Of a stretch of 64,000 bases of DNA, positions 1 to 7,278 are shown in pieces. The stretch covers positions 3,837 through 67,836 of the forward strand of contig NZ_JBEYXW010000032.1 in NCBI RefSeq assembly GCF_040645195.1, read 5' to 3'. Below the pieces are notes generated by a model that was given only the letters and a program-made list of their open reading frames with translations, had not been told where the DNA came from and did no database searches. Origin of the DNA: Prauserella_A sp040645195. GTDB taxonomy: Bacteria > Actinomycetota > Actinomycetes > Mycobacteriales > Pseudonocardiaceae. A program made the position numbers and the translations under genes. The first letter of the stretch is position 1, and every line of letters begins with the position of its first letter.

Positions 1-220
1 CGACGAAGACGGCGGACTCGATGTCATGCCCGGAGGCCTCGACATCGGCGGCGTACTCCTCGACGAAGTATCGATACCCGGACTTGTGCATCCACAGGTG
101 GGTGTGAGCGTCGACGATCGGCACCCCGGGACGGAGTGGTGGCTCGTCGAGTGCTCGCGCGAGAAAGCCGTGGTCCGGTCGCTGCGTGCGCCCGAAGTCG
201 GTCCCTTGCCTCGTCGTCAT
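1..220 (-). CDS. Amidohydrolase (amidohydrolase_2 family), truncated by the window edge
   Basis: The reverse strand opens with ATG at 220..218 and stays open to the left edge, giving about 73 residues of an incomplete protein. Around residues 33-43 it reads PIVDAHTHLWM, the first metal-binding motif (D-x-H-x-H) of the amidohydrolase_2 TIM-barrel hydrolases and decarboxylases. The family hydrolyses or decarboxylates cyclic and aromatic substrates in the cytoplasm; which reaction applies here cannot be told from the N-terminus. A purine-rich GGGAGCGGTAGAGG precedes the start. The promoter and operator at 262-296 lie directly upstream, so the gene probably belongs to the regulon of the GntR at 23.1 kb. 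The start and family are well supported; the rest is outside the window. Confidence 0.8.
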   Translation of the reverse strand, partial: MTTRQGTDFGRTQRPDHGFLARALDEPPLRPGVPIVDAHTHLWMHKSGYRYFVEEYAADVEASGHDIESAVFV

Positions 221-261
221 ACCTCTACCGCTCCCGGCCCTTATGCGAACTACAGTTGAGC

Positions 262-296
262 TAATGTCATACACTAGTGCCCTGCGTGAGTGTCAA
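262..296 (-). promoter_or_regulatory. Promoter with a FadR/GntR-type operator
   Basis: On the minus strand TTGACA (296..291) is followed after 17 bp by TGTATG (273..268). The 15-bp near-palindrome TAATGT-CAT-ACACTA (262-276) covers the -10 region. Its arms match in 5 of 6 positions and agree with the sites at 9315, 26924 and 29983. It most likely controls the truncated amidohydrolase, and it could also affect the divergent gene at 388. Confidence 0.6.
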
Positions 297-387
297 CCCC
301 GCGCCGCTCGGGTGTGCGCCGTGACGACGCGTGCTGCCGGTCTATGACGCCGGTCCGCCAGTCAAATGCCAGTTGAGGGGTGTTCAG

Positions 388-1386
388 ATGACTATCTCGG
401 ATCGAAGTCGTGGCTCCGGCCCCGCGCAACAGCGTGGTGACGACGGCGGCGGCGTGCTGGTCGCCCTGACGGCGGACGCGTCTCTCGTCACTCGCATCAG
501 GAGCGCGGCCGACGCGGCAACCGTGCAGGTGTACCGCGACCTCGAGTCCATCGACGAGGCACCAGAGCACGTCGAGGCATTGGTCGGTGTGCGATCGCCA
601 TTCGACCCGCGCCCCTGGCCCAGGCTGCGCTGGGTGCACGCCGCAGCAGCGGGAGTCGACAAACTGGTCACCGCGGAGATGGCCGCCAGCGGAGCGACCC
701 TCACATCGTCGGCCGGCAACGGAGGTGTGCCGCTCGCCGAGCACGCCCTGATGCTGATGCTGATGCTGGATCGCGACGCCCCCCGATGGATGCGCGCGCA
801 GCGCGACCGGCGATGGGACCGCTATCGACACGGCGAGCTCGCCGGACGGTCCGTCGTGATCGTCGGGATGGGAGCTGCAGGTCAGGCACTCGCTGCGATG
901 GCCGCTGCTTGCCAGATGCGAGTCATAGCCATCACCCGTACCGGCGGCCGGGAGATCCCGGGCGTCGAGCGCAACGTCCGGGCCAACCAGCTCGCGATCG
1001 AAGCCGCAACAGCCGACTTCCTCGTCGTAGCCGCACCGTCGACGACCGCGACACAGGGACTCGTCGGAACGACCATTCTCGACGCGCTCCCCAGCCATGC
1101 CCATGTCGTGTGCGTCTCCCGGGGCGGCATCGTCGACGAGCAGGCACTGGTCGCACGGCTGCAGGACGGACGTCTGGCCGGAGCCGGGCTGGACGCGTTC
1201 GAGACCGAACCCTTACCCGCGGACTCCCCGTTGTGGGCCATGCCGAACGTCGTGGTAACCCCCCACAACGGGGCCACCACGGAAGCGACGACCCGCCGCG
1301 GCGAGCTGATCCTGATCGACAACATCGAGCGCTTCGTCACTGGACGACCGTTGCGAAACGTGGTCGATCTCGCCGCCGGCTACTGA
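388..1386 (+). CDS. D-2-hydroxyacid dehydrogenase (NAD(P)-dependent)
   Basis: A 332-residue cytoplasmic oxidoreductase of the D-isomer 2-hydroxyacid dehydrogenase family, which interconverts 2-oxoacids (glyoxylate, hydroxypyruvate and the like) and D-2-hydroxyacids. The Rossmann motif GMGAAG lies near residues 160-165. The catalytic triad is visible: Arg in VSRGGIVDE (about 245), Glu in FETEPLP (about 274) and His in TPHNG (about 293). ATG 388 was chosen because GAGGGG lies about nine bases upstream; an in-frame extension to 331 has no ribosome site. It is followed after 37 bp by a hydroxypyruvate-isomerase-like gene, so the two probably form an operon handling hydroxypyruvate or tartronate-semialdehyde-type intermediates. 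The exact substrate is inferred only from context. Confidence 0.85.
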   Translation: MTISDRSRGSGPAQQRGDDGGGVLVALTADASLVTRIRSAADAATVQVYRDLESIDEAPEHVEALVGVRSPFDPRPWPRLRWVHAAAAGVDKLVTAEMAASGATLTSSAGNGGVPLAEHALMLMLMLDRDAPRWMRAQRDRRWDRYRHGELAGRSVVIVGMGAAGQALAAMAAACQMRVIAITRTGGREIPGVERNVRANQLAIEAATADFLVVAAPSTTATQGLVGTTILDALPSHAHVVCVSRGGIVDEQALVARLQDGRLAGAGLDAFETEPLPADSPLWAMPNVVVTPHNGATTEATTRRGELILIDNIERFVTGRPLRNVVDLAAGY

Positions 1387-1423
1387 GTCCGCCCACTTCC
1401 CCAGCCACCGAGCAAGGACACAC

Positions 1424-2230
1424 ATGACACTGCAATACCGCGGTCTGCCCCTGAGCGCCAATGTCTCGATCCTGTTCGCCGAGATGCCCTACGCACAGCG
1501 ATTCACGGCTGCCCGGGCCGCGGGGTTCACCGCGGTCGAGACATGGTGGCCCTTCGGAGAACCGGACCCGGACGAAGAGAAGGTCGACGAGTTCCTGGCG
1601 CTATTGGACGTCAACGGTGTCCGCCTGACCGGACTGAACTTCTGGGCCGGAGACATGGCAGCCGGCGACCGCGGGATGGTTTCTCACCCCGACCGCCACG
1701 ACGAGCTCCGAGCCAACATCGCTCGAGTCGCAATGATCGGTGAACGCACCGGTTGTGCCAAATTCAACCTGCTGCACGGTGCCATCCCACCGCAGGAACG
1801 GTCGGAGGACAGACACCGCGCCATCGTGGATGTCTACCGCGAGGCCGTCGACGCCGTCTCAGGCGCGGGTAAAGTCCTGGTGGAGCCCCTCGCGCGGGAG
1901 CTCAACGGCGATTACCCGCTGGAGACAGCGCAGGATGCCGCCAGCCTGGTAGCAGATATCGATCGGGGATCGAATGCGGCACTGCTGTTCGACACGTTCC
2001 ACCTCGGACACAACGAAGACGATCTGATCGTGCTGGCCCGACAGCACGGTCCTGTAACCGGGCACGTCCAGATCGCCGACGACCCCGGCCGGGCGGAGCC
2101 CAGCTCCGGAGCACTGCCACTGGCGGAATGCGTGGACACGCTGGCCGCCGCCGGATACGACGATTGGATCGGAGTGGAATACCGGGCCAGCACCTCCCAC
2201 TCCGAGGATTCCCTCGGTTGGGTCGACTGA
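1424..2230 (+). CDS. Hydroxypyruvate isomerase-like TIM-barrel protein
   Basis: A 268-residue sugar-phosphate isomerase/epimerase (xylose-isomerase-like TIM barrel). The sequence resembles hydroxypyruvate isomerase: an N-terminal ANVSILFAEMPY strand, FNLLHG near 110, EPLAREL near 155, DTFHLGHNEDD near 190, HVQIADDPGR near 210 and a C-terminal GVEYRAS. Family members interconvert hydroxypyruvate and tartronate semialdehyde, using Glu, Asp and His ligands for a divalent metal. AAGGAC precedes the ATG. The gene lies just downstream of a 2-hydroxyacid dehydrogenase, which could reduce its product. The family is clear; the exact substrate is uncertain because this fold covers many isomerases. Confidence 0.8.
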   Translation: MTLQYRGLPLSANVSILFAEMPYAQRFTAARAAGFTAVETWWPFGEPDPDEEKVDEFLALLDVNGVRLTGLNFWAGDMAAGDRGMVSHPDRHDELRANIARVAMIGERTGCAKFNLLHGAIPPQERSEDRHRAIVDVYREAVDAVSGAGKVLVEPLARELNGDYPLETAQDAASLVADIDRGSNAALLFDTFHLGHNEDDLIVLARQHGPVTGHVQIADDPGRAEPSSGALPLAECVDTLAAAGYDDWIGVEYRASTSHSEDSLGWVD

Positions 2231-2965
2231 CCATGCGGGCGGACATGAACCGGCAGCGGTGGGTGTGACCGCTGTCTACCGCAACCTCGACTGGCGAGGT
2301 GCCTGTCGCGCAACAGTCTAGCCCATTGCTGCCGACGCCGGCCCGGCCGCAATGGTGGCCCGATGAACGAGATCAGGTCTTGCAGTAGCCGCTGCGAGGT
2401 GTCCCACCACGTCCGGCGCAAGCCCTACCTGCGGCCCCCATCCACAGGCATGCTTACGCACCAGGCAGACTCAGATACACCCTGACAGAGCTCGACAAGA
2501 CCACTGGGTTCGTCATCGGCCGCGACAAGCCCCGCACCGAAACCATTACCCGAACCGTCCGAAAGCGTCATCGTCACGGTGTGAAGCAGCAGGTCCGGGC
2601 GCATAGACGAAGTCAGTTGCCGGGCAGCGCCGGCGCAGCTCTTGCCACGCTCTCCCACCGGTGCGGGCGCTCGGGGCCTCCTGCACGTCTTGTTGTCGCC
2701 CATGAGTCAATCGGCCTGTCTGGTGGCGCGGCAGATCGCCGGACGTACGTACGCACGCACTCCGCAACCCGACAGCGGGACGACTACCGACACAGCGCCG
2801 CGATGAGGGCGTGAACGCGGTCCCCTCCCGCGTCCGCCCGGGAGAATCAGGAGCGGCCGAGCGCGCGAGCCAGCCAGTCAGCACCCGTATTCCTCCGCCT
2901 CGACGATCACCGGAGGCGAGATGTGGCCGAGGCAGCGGACCGGTGACCGTCGTGGCTCACACGTC
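2231..2965. other. Intergenic region without a supported gene
   Basis: About 735 bp between two convergent transcripts. Several frames stay open because of the high GC, but none has a recognisable motif or a convincing ribosome site. No clear insertion sequence or long hairpin was seen. It may hold the transcript ends of both neighbours or the remains of a lost gene. Confidence 0.5.
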
Positions 2966-3979
2966 TCAGCCGCTCGCCACGAGCGCCAGGGCGGTCGCTC
3001 GCGCGACTCCGGTGGAGCCCACAGCTGCTCGCAACGACACCGCGTCGCGCAGCAGCCGCTCGGCCGGGTACTCGCTGAGGTACCCGTACCCGCCGTGCGA
3101 CTGAACGGCGAGACCCGCGACGACGACGGCCGTGTCGCAGGCCCCCATCAGGGAGGACGCGGTCTGGACCGGATCGCGCGGATCCGCGCCCAGCACGGTC
3201 GCCAGAGCCGCGGTCGAGGCCCGCACCTGCTCGTGCAACGCCGCCCGTACGGTCGGCAGGGCCGTCAGCGGCCCGCCGAACTGCTGCCGTTCCCCCGCGT
3301 AGGTGAGCGCGCCGTCGGCGGCCGCCCCGGCCAGTCCGGCGGCCGTGGCCGCGGCGCCCAGCGCCAGGCGCGCCCGGGCACCGTGCGGGGCACCCGGCAC
3401 GCGGATCGCGCGATCGGTGTCCACCGTCATGCGGCAGGTCCGTGCGCCGCCGAGGCCCGTCCGCCGGACCGGCTCCACCGCACCACCGGCTGGCAGGACG
3501 AGCATGTTGTCCTCGTCGAGAACGAGGACAACGGGATCGGCGCCTGCCGGGTCGACCCGTTCGATGACACCGGTCACAGTCGACCCGTCGACCTGCAGGT
3601 CGACGTGGTCGCCGGAGAACTCCACGACGGCGACGGCCGCGGTTCCCGCGTGCACACCGGCCACGAGATCGGCGAACCGTTCGTCCGTGCCAAGAACCTC
3701 GACGGCGGCGTGCGCCTGGGCGGACGCCCACCCTAGTGCGGGCCAGATCCGGCCCAGGCGCTCCAGGACCAGCAGATGCACGGGCAGGGTGGCGCCACCG
3801 CCGCCCAGCGCCTCCGGGACACCGACCGTCCACAGGCCCAGGTCGGCGAGTTCGGCCCGGGCCCCGGCCACGGTTTCGGTGTCCCGGTCGTCGAGCGGCT
3901 CACGCCCGCCGAGCAGGTCGTCGAGCAGGGCGAGCACGTCCCGCTGGTCGTCGTCGAGGACGGGGCCCCGCCAAGTCAC
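2966..3979 (-). CDS. Short, degenerate acyl-CoA dehydrogenase-like protein
   Basis: A 337-residue member of the acyl-CoA dehydrogenase superfamily, shorter than the usual 380-400. The C-terminal domain is recognisable: GERQQFGGPL near 240 and QSHGGYGYLSEYPAERLLRD near 300. The middle domain lacks the usual T/S-E-P-x-A-G-S-D flavin segment, and the loop that normally carries the catalytic Glu (Y-E-G-T) reads SLRAAVGSTGVA. Actinobacterial FadE heterotetramers contain such non-catalytic partner subunits, so this may be the partner of another dehydrogenase in the cluster. GTG 3979 overlaps the stop of the upstream crotonase (GTGA), showing translational coupling. It is the last gene of the 9.3-3.0 kb operon. 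The fold is sure; activity is doubtful. Confidence 0.75.
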   Translation of the reverse strand: MTWRGPVLDDDQRDVLALLDDLLGGREPLDDRDTETVAGARAELADLGLWTVGVPEALGGGGATLPVHLLVLERLGRIWPALGWASAQAHAAVEVLGTDERFADLVAGVHAGTAAVAVVEFSGDHVDLQVDGSTVTGVIERVDPAGADPVVLVLDEDNMLVLPAGGAVEPVRRTGLGGARTCRMTVDTDRAIRVPGAPHGARARLALGAAATAAGLAGAAADGALTYAGERQQFGGPLTALPTVRAALHEQVRASTAALATVLGADPRDPVQTASSLMGACDTAVVVAGLAVQSHGGYGYLSEYPAERLLRDAVSLRAAVGSTGVARATALALVASG

Positions 3980-4752
3980 TGCCAGAACCTCTCGGGCTTG
4001 GAGTCCCGACGCTCCCCGAACGACTCGGAGAGCTCGTGCGCCTCCGCGGTCCGCAGGTACAGCGAGAGCTGCTGGTCGTGGGCCATCCGGGCCTGGCCAG
4101 AGACCCCGTTGTGCCGGGCGGAGAACGCACCTTTCAACGCGCCGACGGCCATCGGGCTGCGCGAGCAGATTGTCCGTGCCACCTCGGCTGCACGCGTCAC
4201 CGCCTCCCCCGTCGGGACCACCTCGTTGACCAGCCCCATGGCGAGAGCCTCGGTCGCGCCGTACTTGTTGTTGAGGTACCACATCTCCTTGGCGCGCTTG
4301 CGCCCAATGGTGTCCTCGAGGTACCAGGTCCCGTATCCGGCGTCGAAGCTGCCCACCATCGGTCCAACCTGCCGGAAGACCGCGTTCTCCGCGGCGATGC
4401 TGAGGTCGCACACGTTGTGCAGGACGTTACCGCCGCCCACGGCGAAGCCGTTCACCGCGGCGATCACCGGCTTGGGGATAGTGTCGATGGCCTGGTAGAC
4501 GTCGATGATCGGCAGGACCTGCGACTGGTCGAGCGAGGTCACGGGGTCGTGCTCGCCACCGATGCAGAAGAACTTGTCGCCGGTTCCGGTCAGCACCGCG
4601 GCCCGCAGCTCGGGATCGAGCCGGAACCGCTGCAGTGCGTCGAAGAGCTCAAGGCAGGTCTGGTGGCGGAACTTGTTGCCCGCCTCGGGCCGGTCGATCG
4701 TGATGGTCAGGACCGCCCCGTCCCGGGTCGTCGTGACGTCGTCGTAGCTCAT
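3976..4752 (-). CDS. MenB/BadI-type crotonase: probable 2-ketocycloalkanecarboxyl-CoA (ring-opening) hydrolase
   Basis: A 258-residue crotonase. The oxyanion-hole region FFCIGGEHD (near 62) and NGFAVGGGNVL (near 100) are followed by QVGPMVGSFDAGYGTWYLED (about 130-150), the signature shared by MenB and BadI rather than by ordinary enoyl-CoA hydratases. BadI cleaves the ring of 2-ketocyclohexanecarboxyl-CoA to pimeloyl-CoA, while MenB makes the naphthoate ring. The neighbouring SDR, crotonase and acyl-CoA dehydrogenase fit a BadI-like role, and no menaquinone genes are nearby. The TGA overlaps the next GTG, and its own ATG overlaps the upstream stop (ATGA). WYLNNKYGATEA differs from the WFLCRQYDA usual in this family, so the substrate may be unusual. 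Confidence 0.75.
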   Translation of the reverse strand: MSYDDVTTTRDGAVLTITIDRPEAGNKFRHQTCLELFDALQRFRLDPELRAAVLTGTGDKFFCIGGEHDPVTSLDQSQVLPIIDVYQAIDTIPKPVIAAVNGFAVGGGNVLHNVCDLSIAAENAVFRQVGPMVGSFDAGYGTWYLEDTIGRKRAKEMWYLNNKYGATEALAMGLVNEVVPTGEAVTRAAEVARTICSRSPMAVGALKGAFSARHNGVSGQARMAHDQQLSLYLRTAEAHELSESFGERRDSKPERFWQ

Positions 4753-5612
4753 GCCGTCTCCTCTGTCGACCGGAAACCCCGGCCGTTCTTGTCGCCGAGC
4801 CGACCGGCCGCGACCATCCGGTTCACCAACGGCGGCGGGGCGAACCGGGCGTCGCCGGTGGCCTCGTGGACCAGTGCAGTGGTGTCCCGATGAGTGTCCA
4901 GGCCAATCCGGTCGAGCATCTCCAGTGGCCCGACCGGGTGGCCGAGACCGAGTCGGATCGCGACGTCGATGTCCTCCGCGGAGGCGAGCTCGTCGTCGTA
5001 GGCCTGCACGACGTCGTTGAGATAGGGCAGCAGCATGCTGTCGACGAGGAAACCGGGGCGGTCATCGACGACGACGGGCTCCCGCTCCACCGAGCCGACG
5101 AAATCGGCGGCCGCGCCGACGACCGCGTCGCCGGAGGCCAGGCCGCGGACGACCTCGACAATCCGCGACGACGATCCCGTGCTCGGGACGTGCAGCCCCA
5201 CGACGCGCGCCGGGTCGGGCACCGCGGCGGCCAGCTCGGTCACCGACTGCCCGGAGGTCACCGTGATGATCGCGACGTCGGCACCCACGACGGCGGCCGC
5301 CTCACGCAGAGCCGCCCGCTTCGCATCGCCGCCCGCCGCGACCGCCTCCAGGACCAGCGTGGCCTTGCCGAGCTCACTGGGCTCAGTCGAGCTCACGACC
5401 CGGTCGAGAGCCTCACTGCGCGCCTGCTCGGTGAGCGCACCCGCGGACACCGCGGCGGCCATCGAATCGGCGAGGGCCTCGAGCCCGCGCCGCAGCTGCT
5501 CGCCGTCGGTCTCGACGACGGTGACGGTACGGCCCGCCCGGGTCGCCGCCTCCACGAACTCCACTCCGACGGGCCCGAGTCCCAGCACCGCCACGTGATC
5601 GATATCCGACAC
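4749..5612 (-). CDS. Divergent 3-hydroxyacyl-CoA dehydrogenase
   Basis: A 287-residue NAD-dependent 3-hydroxyacyl-CoA dehydrogenase-fold protein. The N-terminal Rossmann motif is GLGPVG (about 9-14). The C-terminal helical domain ends in the usual pattern (GHPVGPLEMLDRIGLD, then NRMVAAGRLGDKNGRGF). The segment that normally reads HFFNPAP after the catalytic His is LHVPSTGSSS, and the NTS motif is replaced by VTSGQSVTEL. The catalytic machinery has therefore drifted from the canonical paralogue just upstream. GTG 5612 is chosen for the AGGGAG upstream; longer in-frame extensions lack family similarity. The start/stop overlap with the next gene indicates coupling. It may act on a bulky or cyclic hydroxyacyl-CoA, or form a heteromer with its neighbour. 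Confidence 0.75.
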   Translation of the reverse strand: MSDIDHVAVLGLGPVGVEFVEAATRAGRTVTVVETDGEQLRRGLEALADSMAAAVSAGALTEQARSEALDRVVSSTEPSELGKATLVLEAVAAGGDAKRAALREAAAVVGADVAIITVTSGQSVTELAAAVPDPARVVGLHVPSTGSSSRIVEVVRGLASGDAVVGAAADFVGSVEREPVVVDDRPGFLVDSMLLPYLNDVVQAYDDELASAEDIDVAIRLGLGHPVGPLEMLDRIGLDTHRDTTALVHEATGDARFAPPPLVNRMVAAGRLGDKNGRGFRSTEETA

Positions 5613-5629
5613 AGCTCCCTGCGCTCCTC

Positions 5630-6508
5630 TCACGATCCGAACAGCCGGTTGTCGTCGTACTCGTAGAACCCGCGACCGGTCTTGCGACCGAGGTCGCCCG
5701 CGGCGACCATGCGCTCGACCATCGGCGGCGGGAAGAACCGCGGCTCGCGCAGCTGCTCGTAGAGGCGCATCGCGACCTGCTTGTGGATGTCCATCCCGAC
5801 GATGTCCAGCAACCGGAACGGCCCCATCGGGTGTCCGAGCGCACCGCGGACCGCGGCGTCGATCGACTCCTTGGTGCCGACTCCGGACTCCAGCGCGTCG
5901 ATGCAGCTGTTCTCCCACGGGATCAGGAACCGGTTCACGATGAAGCCGGGACGGTCCTTGGTGACGACCGAGGTCTTGCCGAGTGTGTCGAGGAACTCCA
6001 GGGTCGCGTCGTGCGCCCATCCCTCGGTATGCCGGCCGTCCGCGACCTCCACCAGCTTCATCAGCGGGGCCGGGTTGCAGTAGTGCGTACCCACGACCCG
6101 TCCCGGCAGCCGGCTCCCGGACGCGATGCCGGTGACCGACAGCGTCGAGGTGTTGGTGTGGAACAGCGTGCGCTCGGAGACGATCCCGTCGAGCCTGCCG
6201 AAGGTCTCCTTCTTCAGGTCGAGGTCCTCGAAGATCGCCTCGACCACCACGTCGGCGGGGGCGAGGTCGCCGAGGTCGGTCGTGCCGCTGAGGTTCGCGA
6301 CCGCGCTGTCGGCCTGCGCGGCGTCGATCTTGCCCTTACGGACGCCATTGTCGAAGAACCCGCGGACTGTGTCCAGACCCCGGCCGAGGTTCGTTTCGTC
6401 GACGTCGAACAGCAGTGTGCGGTGGCCGGCGCGCGCCATTACGCAGGCGATGCCCGACCCCATCGTGCCCGCGCCGAGGACGGCGACGGTGTGGGAGGTG
6501 GTGTTCAT
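5630..6508 (-). CDS. 3-hydroxyacyl-CoA (3-hydroxybutyryl-CoA type) dehydrogenase
   Basis: A 292-residue cytoplasmic NAD-dependent dehydrogenase oxidising 3-hydroxyacyl-CoA to 3-oxoacyl-CoA. The Rossmann motif GAGTMGSG lies at about 12-19, the motif NTSTLSVTGIA near 118 and the catalytic-site His in VGTHYCNPAP near 140. The C-terminal domain contains GFIVNRFLIPW, GHPMGPFRLLDIVGMD and DLGRKTGRGFYEYD. All key residues look intact, unlike the paralogue encoded 18 bp downstream. It sits 17 bp after the SDR gene in a tightly packed operon, consistent with beta-oxidation of a dicarboxyl-CoA formed by ring opening. Confidence 0.9.
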   Translation of the reverse strand: MNTTSHTVAVLGAGTMGSGIACVMARAGHRTLLFDVDETNLGRGLDTVRGFFDNGVRKGKIDAAQADSAVANLSGTTDLGDLAPADVVVEAIFEDLDLKKETFGRLDGIVSERTLFHTNTSTLSVTGIASGSRLPGRVVGTHYCNPAPLMKLVEVADGRHTEGWAHDATLEFLDTLGKTSVVTKDRPGFIVNRFLIPWENSCIDALESGVGTKESIDAAVRGALGHPMGPFRLLDIVGMDIHKQVAMRLYEQLREPRFFPPPMVERMVAAGDLGRKTGRGFYEYDDNRLFGS

Positions 6509-6525
6509 CAGAGGCTCCTTGCCAG

Positions 6526-7278
6526 CTAGCGCACCGACTGGCCGCCGTCGAGGACGACGACCTCACCGGTCACGAAGTCGGAGGCGGGACCGGCGAGCAG
6601 CAGCAGCCACGGCCGCAGCTCGTCGGGATGCCCCATCCGTTTGAGCGGAATCGATCGCACGACCTTCGAGGTCAGCTCCTCGTCCTTGCGCATCTCCGCG
6701 TTGAGGTCGGTGGCGAAGTAGCCCGGTGCGATCGCGTTGACCTGGATCCCGTCCCGCGCCCATTCCATCGCCATCGAGCGGGTGAACGCGATCACCCCGG
6801 CCTTGGACGCGGAGTAGGCGGCGTGGTTCGGGACGCCCTGCAGGGCGAAGTTGGACGCGATGTTGACGACCTTCCCCGACCGCTGGGCCAGCAGATGCCG
6901 GGAGACCGCGCGGGTGCACAAGAACACGCCGCGCAGGTTCGTCGCGACGACCCGGTCCCACTCCTGCGCGCTCTGCTCGGCCAGCGGCGTCGACGCGACG
7001 ATCCCCCCGTTGTTGACGAGCACGTCGACCCGCCCGAAGGTCTCGACGGTCGCCTCCACCATCCGGGCGACCGAGTCCTCGTCGGTGATATCGGTCCGAC
7101 AGGCGAGCGCGCGCCCACCGCATGCCTTCGCCTCCTCGACGAAAGAGTCCAGTTCCTCGCCGGTACGTGCCGCCACCGTCACCGCCGCGCCGGCCTCGAC
7201 CAGCGCGTGCGCCATCGCCCGGCCGAGTCCACGTCCGGCGCCGGTCACGATCGCCACCTTGCCGTGCAAGTACGTCAT
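6526..7278 (-). CDS. Short-chain dehydrogenase/reductase (BadH/FabG-like)
   Basis: A 250-residue classical SDR. It has TGAGRGLG (about 12-19), NNGG (near 90), the catalytic Ser in NIASNFALQG (near 140) and YSASK (near 155), with IAPGYFATD after it. The family oxidises or reduces hydroxyl/keto groups with NAD(P)H. In this operon it could act as a 2-hydroxycycloalkanecarboxyl-CoA dehydrogenase (BadH role) supplying the keto-CoA to the BadI-like hydrolase. ATG 7278 overlaps the stop of the upstream acyl-CoA dehydrogenase (ATGA). The role is inferred from the operon; the fold and catalytic residues are directly visible. Confidence 0.85.
   Translation of the reverse strand: MTYLHGKVAIVTGAGRGLGRAMAHALVEAGAAVTVAARTGEELDSFVEEAKACGGRALACRTDITDEDSVARMVEATVETFGRVDVLVNNGGIVASTPLAEQSAQEWDRVVATNLRGVFLCTRAVSRHLLAQRSGKVVNIASNFALQGVPNHAAYSASKAGVIAFTRSMAMEWARDGIQVNAIAPGYFATDLNAEMRKDEELTSKVVRSIPLKRMGHPDELRPWLLLLAGPASDFVTGEVVVLDGGQSVR

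Noticed and set aside
274..1104. Long minus-strand ORFs opposite the 2-hydroxyacid dehydrogenase, and similar long antisense frames throughout
   Set aside because: They are shadows of genes with clear motifs on the other strand and have arginine/alanine-rich, featureless translations.
2450..2814. Open plus-strand frame (YTLTELDKTTGFVIGRDK...) in the 735-bp gap
   Set aside because: No start with a ribosome site, no recognised motif, basic and low-complexity downstream part; probably chance openness of GC-rich DNA.
3976..4752. MenB (naphthoate synthase) as the function of the two BadI/MenB-type crotonases
   Set aside because: No other menaquinone gene is near, and both are embedded in acyl-CoA catabolic operons; BadI-like ring hydrolysis fits better, although the fold alone cannot decide.
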